Below, one piece after another: positions 1-7,267 of a stretch of DNA of 64,000 nt. Positions within the stretch are counted from its first letter, which is position 1. Every line of letters starts with the position of its first letter. Source of the DNA: JBFAPK01 sp040676675 (GTDB lineage: Bacteria > Actinomycetota > Actinomycetes > Mycobacteriales > Micromonosporaceae); contig NZ_JBFAPK010000007.1 of NCBI RefSeq assembly GCF_040676675.1, positions 62,001 through 126,000 of the forward strand, read 5' to 3'. Position numbers and translations under genes: made by a program. Under the pieces are notes generated by a model, which made no database searches, was not told the origin of the DNA, and was given only the letters and a program-made list of their open reading frames with translations.

Positions 1-80
1 ACCACGGTGCGGCTCCGGAGCCCCAGGTAGCGGATCCGCCCGAAGCTGTCGCCTCCTAACGCCCCAAGGAGTGAGCGCAC

Positions 81-1430
81 ATGCACGGCACCACACCATT
101 CCCCCGTCCCGCGCTTCCGGCGCGCGGACGGCGTACCTCCACCCGGCCCCGCCGGCTGCTGCGCGGCCTGGTCGCCGCGGCGGTCGCCCTTCCGCTGGCC
201 CTCGGCGCCGCCGCCTGCGGCGGGGACGACGCCGGCAGCGGCGACCCGAACGCCCCCGTGAAACTGTCGATCTTCTGGTGGGGGGCCGAGGCCCGCGCCA
301 AGCTCACCGAGGACGCGCTGGCCCTCTACACCCAGAAACACCCGAACGTGACGTTCGAGAAGACCTGGCAGGCCAACCAGGGCTACTTCGACAAGCTCGC
401 CACCCTCACCGCCGGCGGCAGCCCGCCCGACATCTTCCAGATCGACGACAACTACCTGACCGAGTACGCGTCCCGCAACACCACGCTCGACCTCACGAAG
501 TACAAGGACAGCGGCAAGCTCGACGTCTCCAAGTTCCCGGAGAGCCTCTGGCAGTACGGCGTGGTCGACGGCAAGCTCGCGGGGCTCGCCTTCGGCGAGA
601 ACACCCAGGGCCTGGTCTACAACAAGACGCTGCTGGACAAGCACGGCCTGCCGGCGCCGACCACCGGGATGAGCTGGGCGGACTTCATCAGCTGGGCCGA
701 GCAGGTCTCGAAGACCAGCAAGACCCCGGGCACCATGGACCCGAGCGCGGACTACAAGGCGTTCTGGGTCTGGCTGCGCCAGCAGGGCAAGGACCTCTAC
801 AAGGGCAAGGAACTGGGCTTCACCGCCGACGACGTGACCAAGTGGTTCGAGCTCTGGAAGGGCGCCCGGGAGCGGGGCGCGACCCCGCCCGCGGACGTGA
901 TCCACGAGGGCAACGCCACCGACATCAGCAAGCAGCTGGTCGTCACGGGCAAGGCCGCGACCTCCTTCGTCTGGGCCAACCAGATGCCGGAGCTGAAGAA
1001 GAACACCAAGGACGAGCTGGGCGTGGTGGCCTACCCGGGTGACCCGAGCGCGCAGTGGGCCCGGGCCTCGATGTACTTCTCGGTCTTCCGCAACAGCAAG
1101 CACAGGGACGTCGCGGTCGACGTGATCAACTTCCTGGCCAACGACGTCGAGGCCGGCAAGATCCTCGGTACCGACCGGGGGCTGCCGTCCAACCTGGACG
1201 TACGCAAGGCGGTCAGCGAGAGCGTCACCGACCCGGCCATGAAGCTCTCGATCCAGGTCGAGACCGAGCTGGCGTCGAAGTTCGGCCCGTCGCCGCAGGT
1301 GCCGCTCAAGGGCCACAGCAAGGTGCGCTCCGAACTGATCAAGGCTGCGGAGAACGTCCAGTACGGCCGGCAGAGCCCGTCCGAGGCCGCCGCGGCCTTC
1401 CTGTCCGTCTGCCAGTCCGCGATCGCCTGA
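81..1430 (+). CDS. Carbohydrate ABC transporter substrate-binding lipoprotein
   Basis: Extracellular solute-binding protein (family 1 type) of a sugar importer, 449 residues, acting at the outer face of the membrane. The arginine-rich N-terminus and hydrophobic stretch end in a lipobox-like AAAC with Cys near residue 46. A mature part with the family's usual length and motifs (LSIFWWG, PPDIFQIDDNYL, GLVYNKTLLDKHG) follows. An AAGGAG ribosome site lies 11 bases before the ATG. Two permease genes follow directly, so it delivers the ligand to that pair. No ATPase or sugar hydrolase gene is linked, so a shared MsiK-like ATPase is probable, and the substrate cannot be read from sequence. Confidence 0.93.
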   Translation: MHGTTPFPRPALPARGRRTSTRPRRLLRGLVAAAVALPLALGAAACGGDDAGSGDPNAPVKLSIFWWGAEARAKLTEDALALYTQKHPNVTFEKTWQANQGYFDKLATLTAGGSPPDIFQIDDNYLTEYASRNTTLDLTKYKDSGKLDVSKFPESLWQYGVVDGKLAGLAFGENTQGLVYNKTLLDKHGLPAPTTGMSWADFISWAEQVSKTSKTPGTMDPSADYKAFWVWLRQQGKDLYKGKELGFTADDVTKWFELWKGARERGATPPADVIHEGNATDISKQLVVTGKAATSFVWANQMPELKKNTKDELGVVAYPGDPSAQWARASMYFSVFRNSKHRDVAVDVINFLANDVEAGKILGTDRGLPSNLDVRKAVSESVTDPAMKLSIQVETELASKFGPSPQVPLKGHSKVRSELIKAAENVQYGRQSPSEAAAAFLSVCQSAIA

Positions 1431-1469
1431 CCGCTCGGCGCGTCACCACGCTCGGAGAGGAGCCGGCTC

Positions 1470-2453
1470 GTGGCTCTGACCACGGCGCCCAACCCGACCC
1501 CTCGTGCCACGGACACCGTCCGGGCCCGCGCCGACCGGCGTGGGCCCGGCGGGGCCCGGCGCCGGGAGGGGTTGGCCGGGTACGTCTTCCTGTCGCCCTG
1601 GCTCGTCGGACTGATGGCCATCACGGCGATACCCATGCTCTTGTCGCTCTACCTCAGCTTCACCAGCTACGACGTGCTCACCCCCTGGTCGGAGGTGGAG
1701 TGGGTCGGGCTGGACAACTACCGGCGGATGTTCACCGACGACCCGTCGTTCTGGCACGCGGTACGGGTGACCCTGTCCTTCGCGCTGATCGCGGTACCGC
1801 TCAAGCTCGCCGCCGCGCTCGGCGTGGCCCTGCTGCTCAACCGGACCTGGCGCGGCGTCGGGCTTTTCCGCGGGCTGTTCTACCTGCCCAGCCTGCTCGG
1901 CGGCAGCGTCGCGCTGGCCATCGTCTGGGTCAACATGTTCAACCGCGACGGCGCGTTCAACTCGCTGCTGAGCCTGGTCGGCATCGAGGGGCGCCCGTGG
2001 GTGAACGACCCGGACTGGGCACTGGAGACGCTGATGGTGCTCGCCATCTGGCAGTTCGGCGCGCCCATGGTCATCTTCCTGGCCGGCCTCAAGCAGGTGC
2101 CGACCGAGCTGTACGAGGCCGCCGCGGTCGACGGGGCCGGCCCGGTACGGCAGTTCCTCCGGATCACGCTGCCGATGCTCTCCCCCGTGATCTTCTTCAA
2201 CCTGGTGCTGGAGACGATCAACGGGTTCCAGGGCTTCACCTCCGCCTTCGTGCTCAGCAACGGCACCGGCGGGCCGGTCGACTCGACCCTGATGTACACG
2301 CTGAACCTCTACATCAAGGGCTTCGTGGAGCTGGAGATGGGCTACGCCTCCGCGATGGCCTGGGTCTTCCTGCTCGCCATCGCTTTGATCACGATCGTGC
2401 TCTTCCGGACCGGCCGGTTCTGGGTGCACTACTCGGACGAGGAGGACCGCTGA
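1470..2453 (+). CDS. Sugar ABC transporter permease (MalF/UgpA type)
   Basis: Inner-membrane permease, 327 residues, with about six membrane segments starting near residue 37 (YVFLSPWLVGLMAI). The binding-protein-dependent transport loop appears as ELYEAAAVDGAGPVRQFLRI, the EAA motif that contacts the ATPase. The GTG start has GGAGAGGAG just upstream. It lies 39 bp after the binding-protein gene, and its stop overlaps the next permease start by one base (TGATG), so the two permeases are translationally coupled. It should form a heterodimer with the 2453 product. Confidence 0.94.
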   Translation: MALTTAPNPTPRATDTVRARADRRGPGGARRREGLAGYVFLSPWLVGLMAITAIPMLLSLYLSFTSYDVLTPWSEVEWVGLDNYRRMFTDDPSFWHAVRVTLSFALIAVPLKLAAALGVALLLNRTWRGVGLFRGLFYLPSLLGGSVALAIVWVNMFNRDGAFNSLLSLVGIEGRPWVNDPDWALETLMVLAIWQFGAPMVIFLAGLKQVPTELYEAAAVDGAGPVRQFLRITLPMLSPVIFFNLVLETINGFQGFTSAFVLSNGTGGPVDSTLMYTLNLYIKGFVELEMGYASAMAWVFLLAIALITIVLFRTGRFWVHYSDEEDR

Positions 2454-3328
2454 TGGTCACCCACACGCCGGCGCTCGGCCGGCGGCGCGGCGTACCCGGA
2501 CGGCAGGCCGTACGGCTGCTCGTCCTGGTCGCCATCCTCGCCGTGGTGCTCTATCCGCTGTTCTGGATGCTCGGCACCTCGGTGAAGTCCCAGGAGGAGA
2601 TCGTCAGCAACATCGGGCTGCTGCCGAAGGAGTTCACCCCCGGCAACTACACCGACGGCTGGCGCAACTTCGACGTCAGCTTCGGCCGGTTCTTCCTCAA
2701 CAGCATCCTGGTGAGCCTGCTGACCGTGCTCGGCAACGCCGTCTCCTGCCTGCTGGCGGCGTACGCCTTCGCCCGGCTGCGGTTCCGGCTGCGCGGCTTC
2801 TGGTTCGCCATCATGATCGGGACGCTGCTGCTCCCCGGGCACGTGCTGATCGTGCCGCAGTACATCCTGTTCCGGACCTTCGACATGGTCGGCGGGCCGT
2901 GGCCGTACCTGCCGCTGGTCGTCCCGCAGTTCCTGGCGACCGAGGCGTTCTTCGTCTTTCTCATGGTGCAGTTCATGCGGGGCATCCCGCGCGAGCTGGA
3001 CGAGGCCGCGAAGATCGACGGCGCCAGCTCGTACGGCATCTTCCGGCACGTCATCCTGCCGCTGAGCCGGCCGGCGCTGGTGACCACGGCGATCTTCTCG
3101 TTCATCTGGACCTGGAACGACTTCTTCCGTCAGCTGGTCTACCTCTCCGACCTGCGGGACTACACGGTACCGGTGGCGTTGACGCTCTTCATCGACTCCA
3201 CCAGCGAGAGCGCGGTCGGACCCATGTTCGCGATGTCGGTGCTCTCGCTGCTGCCGGTCTTCCTGTTCTTCGTCGCCTTCCAGCGCATGCTCGTCGAGGG
3301 CATCAACACCAGCGGCCTCAAGGGATGA
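2453..3328 (+). CDS. Sugar ABC transporter permease (MalG/UgpE type)
   Basis: Second permease of the importer, 291 residues, six predicted membrane segments, with the EAA loop ELDEAAKIDGASSYGIFRHV. The start is the ATG overlapping the upstream stop; the open frame runs much further upstream, but only as a shadow of the other permease. It ends the transport operon proper; a large inverted repeat follows 19 bp after its stop. Confidence 0.94.
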   Translation: MVTHTPALGRRRGVPGRQAVRLLVLVAILAVVLYPLFWMLGTSVKSQEEIVSNIGLLPKEFTPGNYTDGWRNFDVSFGRFFLNSILVSLLTVLGNAVSCLLAAYAFARLRFRLRGFWFAIMIGTLLLPGHVLIVPQYILFRTFDMVGGPWPYLPLVVPQFLATEAFFVFLMVQFMRGIPRELDEAAKIDGASSYGIFRHVILPLSRPALVTTAIFSFIWTWNDFFRQLVYLSDLRDYTVPVALTLFIDSTSESAVGPMFAMSVLSLLPVFLFFVAFQRMLVEGINTSGLKG

Positions 3329-3347
3329 CCCCCGTCGACGGGCCCAG

Positions 3348-3417
3348 CCCCGTCGATCTAGGGCAAATCGTGGTGATCGGAGATCAACTCACGGGGATTT
3401 GCCCTAGATCGACGGGG
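3348..3417. repeat. Perfect 22-bp inverted repeat, terminator or palindromic repeat element
   Basis: Two perfectly complementary 22-base arms (3348-3369 and 3396-3417, core GATCTAGGGCAAATC) flank a 26-base loop. A second small palindrome, CCCGTCGACGGG, sits just upstream at 3331-3342. It lies between the permease stop and the next gene. It could stop transport-operon transcription, but the AT-containing arms and lack of a T tract also fit a mobile intergenic palindrome. Confidence 0.75.
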
Positions 3418-3464
3418 AGGGGGCGGATGAGACGGGGAGAGGGTGCGGAAGGGAGGTGGGGACC

Positions 3465-4133
3465 GTGAGCGCGGAACGGGACGGGAGCACCGGGCCGGGC
3501 CGGACGGACTCGGTGGCGGCGCCGAGCTGGCCCGAGGAGCGCGACGAGGGCACGGCCCCGCGGCACGACTGGCGGGACACCCTGCGCAACGCCACCGACC
3601 TCGCCCTGCTCGGCGTGCTCGTCACCGTGGCGGCGCTGCCCGTGCTGACGGCCGGAGCCGCCGTCGCCACCGCCAGCTCGGCCGTGCGGCACTGGCTGGC
3701 GTACGACCGCTGGCCCGACGCGCGGCGGCTGCTGCGGGACTTCGGCCGGGGCGTACTCCCCGGCGCCGGTGCCACCCTGGCCGCCGGGGCCGCCGCCGCC
3801 CTGCTGGGCCTCAACCTGCTCGCCCTCGGCCGCGGGCTGGTGCCGGGCGGGCGGCCGCTGCTGGTGGTCACCGCGGCGCTGGCCGTCGCGGCCGTCGGGC
3901 TCGCCGGGTTGACCGTCGTCGAGGTCGGGCGCCGGGGCGGGCGGGGTTGGCTGCTCGCCGTACGGGCGGCGGCGCGGCTCGCCGGGCGCCGGCCCGTGGC
4001 GCTGCTCGCCTCGGCCGGCGTACTGGTGCTGGCGGCGGTGCTCGGCGCGATGGTGCTGCCGCTGCTCACCCCGATCCTGGCCGGCTACACCCTCTTCGCC
4101 CTGCACGCGGTCGCCCGGCGGGCCGGATGGTAG
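3465..4133 (+). CDS. Small membrane protein, DUF624/YesL-like
   Basis: Integral membrane protein of about 222 residues with four to five hydrophobic segments after a polar N-terminus (first near LALLGVLVTVAALPVLTAGAA). The layout and the motif with charged WLAYDRWPDARRLLRDF resemble DUF624/YesL proteins, which often sit beside sugar ABC importers, as here. I chose GTG 3465 because GGGAGGTGG lies at the right distance; GTG 3456 in the same frame overlaps that ribosome site. The role is unknown; assembly or regulation of the importer is an inference from position. Confidence 0.72.
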   Translation: MSAERDGSTGPGRTDSVAAPSWPEERDEGTAPRHDWRDTLRNATDLALLGVLVTVAALPVLTAGAAVATASSAVRHWLAYDRWPDARRLLRDFGRGVLPGAGATLAAGAAAALLGLNLLALGRGLVPGGRPLLVVTAALAVAAVGLAGLTVVEVGRRGGRGWLLAVRAAARLAGRRPVALLASAGVLVLAAVLGAMVLPLLTPILAGYTLFALHAVARRAGW

Positions 4134-4189
4134 AGACACCGACGCCCGGATGGCGCGACAGCGGATCGCGCGACAGCGGATGGCCGGCC

Positions 4190-4579
4190 TCACCGGGCGG
4201 TCGTCGGCTCCGCCTGTGCGACCAGGAAGCGGTAACCGTCCACTTCGAAGTGGAACGCCACCTCTCCCCACTCCCGCCTGGCCAGCGGACGGGTAACCAC
4301 GTTCCCCGCCGCGTGACGTCGATGGACCTCGTCGATTTCGATCGACTCGGGTAGGCGGATGTAGACCTCGACGCCCGCACCACGGTACGGGCGGGCGGCG
4401 CCGGGCAGGAACTCCTCCTCTGCCGTACCGAGCATGACCTGCGCGTCACCCAGTTCCACGCACGCCAGCCGATCGTCGGAGTCGGCCGGCGTGGCGAAGA
4501 CCAGGCGCCAACCGAGCCGCGTGACGAAGATGTCGGCGGTCCGGTACGGATCGTCGCAGGCAAGGATCACCGAGAACAC
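4190..4579 (-). CDS. VOC-superfamily (glyoxalase/bleomycin resistance-like) protein
   Basis: Single-domain VOC protein, 129 residues. The paired beta-alpha-beta-beta-beta pattern is visible: an N-terminal half with a LGWRLVFATP strand and a C-terminal half ending in VAFHFEVDGYRFLVAQ. Its substrate cannot be told; members bind metals, antibiotics or metabolites. The GTG start has no ribosome site but lies six bases after TACGGT, so the message is probably leaderless. It stands alone between the importer block and the phoD pair. Confidence 0.8.
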   Translation of the reverse strand: MFSVILACDDPYRTADIFVTRLGWRLVFATPADSDDRLACVELGDAQVMLGTAEEEFLPGAARPYRGAGVEVYIRLPESIEIDEVHRRHAAGNVVTRPLARREWGEVAFHFEVDGYRFLVAQAEPTTAR

Positions 4580-4585
4580 GGCCGC

Positions 4586-4591
4586 ACCGTA
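4586..4591 (-). promoter_or_regulatory. -10 box of leaderless VOC gene
   Basis: TACGGT on the minus strand, six bases before the GTG start at 4579, with no Shine-Dalgarno sequence between. Spacing predicts that transcription begins at the start codon. Confidence 0.45.
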
Positions 4592-4636
4592 GCGCGGAGG
4601 TACGACACGACGGGCCCGGCAGCCGGACCCGTCGGC

Positions 4637-5530
4637 TCAGGCGTGGTAGACCTCGAACTCGACGACGCGGGAGTAGGTGACGCCCTCGTTGCTGGCGAGC
4701 GTGACGATCCGGACCGCTCCCGTGGTGACCGGCGTGAAGGTCGAGCTGACCAGTCCGAGCAGGTTGCCGCGTACCTCCGCCACGGTCTGCCAGCCGGTGC
4801 CGACCCGCACTTGCACGTCCCAGTCCCGCAGGCCGTACCGGGCGGCCGGGTACTTCGCCGAGTCCAGCGTGTACAGATCGACGCGGCCGACCACCTGCGG
4901 CTGGTCGAAGGTGACCTGGAGCCAGTCCGGAAAGCTGCCCTTGGTCGCGTCGTTCCAGCCGGTCGTCGACGCCCAGTGGGTGGAGTCCCGGTCGCCGTCG
5001 ACCGCGCCGCAGGCCGGGTACGTGGGCAGGTTCTCCGACGAGGCGGAGACCGGCACGTACCGGGCCAGGTTGCCGGTGGTCTCCACCGGGGCGGGCGCCA
5101 CCTCCACCGGCAGCGCGAGCCGCTGGCTTCCCGCGTGGGCCGTGATGGTGTACCGGCCGGGCGGGGTGGAGCGGGGCGCGCTCACCGAGATCTTCACCTT
5201 GAGCGTGTACCCGGCCGGCAGATAGCTGGAGACCAGGTACCGGGAGAGTTGCAGCGGTGCCGGCGCCTCCAGGAACGCGTCGGCGTACACCTCGGTCCGG
5301 CCGGTGTTGCCGAACCGCAGCTCGAAGCCCTGGTTCGCACAGGGGACCGGATCGACCCGTACCTGGTCCACGTCGGCGGCGAGGCTCAGCCGGGCGGTGT
5401 CGGGGTGACCGGCGGCGGCCGGGACGGCGGCGCCCAGCCCCACCAGCACGAGGGCCGCGACCGCGACGCTCGTCTTCCGTCCCCGGGACAGGCCGGCCAG
5501 CCGGCGCCGGAACCTACTCAGCATGGTCAT
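4637..5530 (-). CDS. Secreted discoidin (F5/8 type C) domain protein
   Basis: Exported protein of 297 residues. A basic N-terminus and hydrophobic stretch end at PAAAGHPDT (signal peptide, about 1-40). An Ig-like beta-sandwich with NPCub-type strands follows (about 50-145), then a C-terminal discoidin-like domain (about 155-297) with ASSENLPTYPACGAVDGD and TFDQPQVVGRVDLY, typical of carbohydrate-binding modules. It starts three bases after the phoD stop, so the two share a transcript. It may tether to or recognise wall or extracellular polymer; ligand unknown. Confidence 0.78.
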   Translation of the reverse strand: MTMLSRFRRRLAGLSRGRKTSVAVAALVLVGLGAAVPAAAGHPDTARLSLAADVDQVRVDPVPCANQGFELRFGNTGRTEVYADAFLEAPAPLQLSRYLVSSYLPAGYTLKVKISVSAPRSTPPGRYTITAHAGSQRLALPVEVAPAPVETTGNLARYVPVSASSENLPTYPACGAVDGDRDSTHWASTTGWNDATKGSFPDWLQVTFDQPQVVGRVDLYTLDSAKYPAARYGLRDWDVQVRVGTGWQTVAEVRGNLLGLVSSTFTPVTTGAVRIVTLASNEGVTYSRVVEFEVYHA

Positions 5531-5533
5531 CCC

Positions 5534-7135
5534 TCACACCGGGTTCAGGCCGGGATTGCCGGCCTCGACGACGAACGACTTGACGGTCTGCACCGGGGCG
5601 CCGGTGCGGTCCACGTACGGCACCACCCGGTAGTCGGCGCGCAGCTCGTGCGGGGTGAGCCGGACCACGAGGTACCCACGCCGCTCGTTGACCAGCTTCA
5701 GGTGCGGGTTGGCGGCGAGGAAGTTCTGCCCGTTCGCGGAGATGTCGGCGCCGTTTCCGCCACTGCTGATCGACGTCGTCACCAGCTCGACGCCGAACGG
5801 CCGGGCGGCCGGGTCGGCGAAGTCGCGCTTCATCTCCAGCGCGTACGCGGCGTGCACGTCCCCCGTCAACACCACCGGGTTGCCCCCGCGCAGGGCGGCG
5901 AGCCCGTCCAGCATCTGCCGCTGCTCGGCGGCGTACCCGTCCCAGGCGTCCATGTTGTAGAGCTCCCCGGCCGTCGGGTCGAGGTCCATCCGGCTCATCA
6001 CCACCTGGTTCGCCAGCAGGTTCCAGGTGGCCCGTGACCGGTCGAGCCCGTCGAAGAGCCACCGCTGCTGCTGGGCACCGGCGAAGGCGCGGGCCGGGTC
6101 GCGCCGGGTGGCCGAGTCCACCTTCCAGCCGTCGCCGTCCGCCTGGTCGGCCCGGTACTGACGGGTGTCGAGCACGTTCAGGTCGGCGAGCTGCCCAAAG
6201 GCGAAGCGGCGGTAGAGCATGTAGTTCGGGCCGCGCGGCGCGGGCGAGCGCAGCGGCATGTTCTCCCAGTACGCCCGGTAGGCGCTGGCCCGCCGGACCA
6301 GGAAGTCCTCGGCCGGGGCGTTGCTCTTCGACGTCAGGTCCGCGTAGTTGTCCTGAACCTCGTGGTCGTCCCAGGTGGGGATCCAGGGCGCGTTCTGGTG
6401 CGCCGCCCGCAGGTCCGGGTCGGACTTGTAGAGGGCGTACTGGAGCCGGTACCGGTCCAGCGTGTCGGCCTCGGTACGGAACTGGCTCGGCACCGGGTCG
6501 GTGACGAAGCGCAAGCCGCCGGCGGCGGCGATGCCGTACTCGTAGATGTAGTCCCCGAGGAAGAGCACGGCGTCGACGTCCTCGCCGGCGATGTGCCGGT
6601 GCGCGGTGTAGTAGCCGTCCGGCCAGGACTGGCAGGAGGCGACCGCGAAGGTGAGCTGGTCGACCCGCTGCCTCGGCGCGGGCGCGGTCCGGGTACGGCC
6701 GCTCGGGCTGAGGTACCGGCCCACCCGGAAGCGGTACCAGTAGTGCCGTCCCGGTTCCAGGCCCCGGACGTCCACGTGCACGCTGTAGCCGTACTCGGGT
6801 TTCGCGCTGGCGGTGCCGGAGCGGACCACGTGCCGGAAGCGCTCGTCGCTGGCCACCTGCCACTGCACGGTGGTCGCCCGGTACGGCATGCCGCCCAGCG
6901 GTTCGTACGGCCGGGGCGCCAGCCGCGTCCAGATCACCACGGCGTCCGGCAGCGGTTCGCCGGAGGCGACGCCGAGGCTGAACGGGTCGTCGGTGACGTT
7001 TCCGCCGGTGGCGCCGGCGCTGGATCCGCCCGTCAGGTTCGTCGCGAAGGCGAGCGCCGTCGCGGCTCCGGTGACGGTGAGGAAGCGCCGCCGGGCCAGC
7101 CGGGCCGCCGGCCTGAGGTCTCCGTCGTCGATCAC
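5534..7135 (-). CDS. phoD: PhoD-family alkaline phosphatase/phosphodiesterase, Tat-exported
   Basis: Metal-dependent phosphatase of the PhoD family, 533 residues, releasing phosphate outside the cell. A Tat signal is present (ARRRFLTVTGAATALAF, residues about 12-28), then the PhoD N-terminal Fn3-like domain. The catalytic core carries ASCQSWPDG, FLGDYIYEYG, WDDHEVQDNY and LTGDVHAAY, which supply the Fe/Ca ligands. I chose GTG 7135 because GAAGGAG lies eight bases upstream and it places the twin arginine correctly; the open frame extends 26 codons further without a ribosome site. The discoidin protein is co-transcribed. Phosphate control is likely, but I did not identify a PHO box. Confidence 0.93.
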   Translation of the reverse strand: MIDDGDLRPAARLARRRFLTVTGAATALAFATNLTGGSSAGATGGNVTDDPFSLGVASGEPLPDAVVIWTRLAPRPYEPLGGMPYRATTVQWQVASDERFRHVVRSGTASAKPEYGYSVHVDVRGLEPGRHYWYRFRVGRYLSPSGRTRTAPAPRQRVDQLTFAVASCQSWPDGYYTAHRHIAGEDVDAVLFLGDYIYEYGIAAAGGLRFVTDPVPSQFRTEADTLDRYRLQYALYKSDPDLRAAHQNAPWIPTWDDHEVQDNYADLTSKSNAPAEDFLVRRASAYRAYWENMPLRSPAPRGPNYMLYRRFAFGQLADLNVLDTRQYRADQADGDGWKVDSATRRDPARAFAGAQQQRWLFDGLDRSRATWNLLANQVVMSRMDLDPTAGELYNMDAWDGYAAEQRQMLDGLAALRGGNPVVLTGDVHAAYALEMKRDFADPAARPFGVELVTTSISSGGNGADISANGQNFLAANPHLKLVNERRGYLVVRLTPHELRADYRVVPYVDRTGAPVQTVKSFVVEAGNPGLNPV

Positions 7136-7267
7136 CAGCAGGGCTCCTTCCGGGGTCCGCCCGCAGTCTTGATCATTAACGACGGGCCGGGTGACCACCG
7201 GGTGGCCGGACACCCACCGGCGATGGGCCGGAGCGTGAACTGGACGGGACCATCCCCCTGGCGGGGC

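Noticed and set aside
1..80. Coding sequence or regulator site at the left edge
   Set aside because: Only 80 bases with an AAGGAG ribosome site for the first gene; no gene end or operator could be supported.
1055..3328. A 757-residue permease fusion
   Set aside because: Its first part is a shadow of the binding protein and first permease; the true start is ATG 2453.
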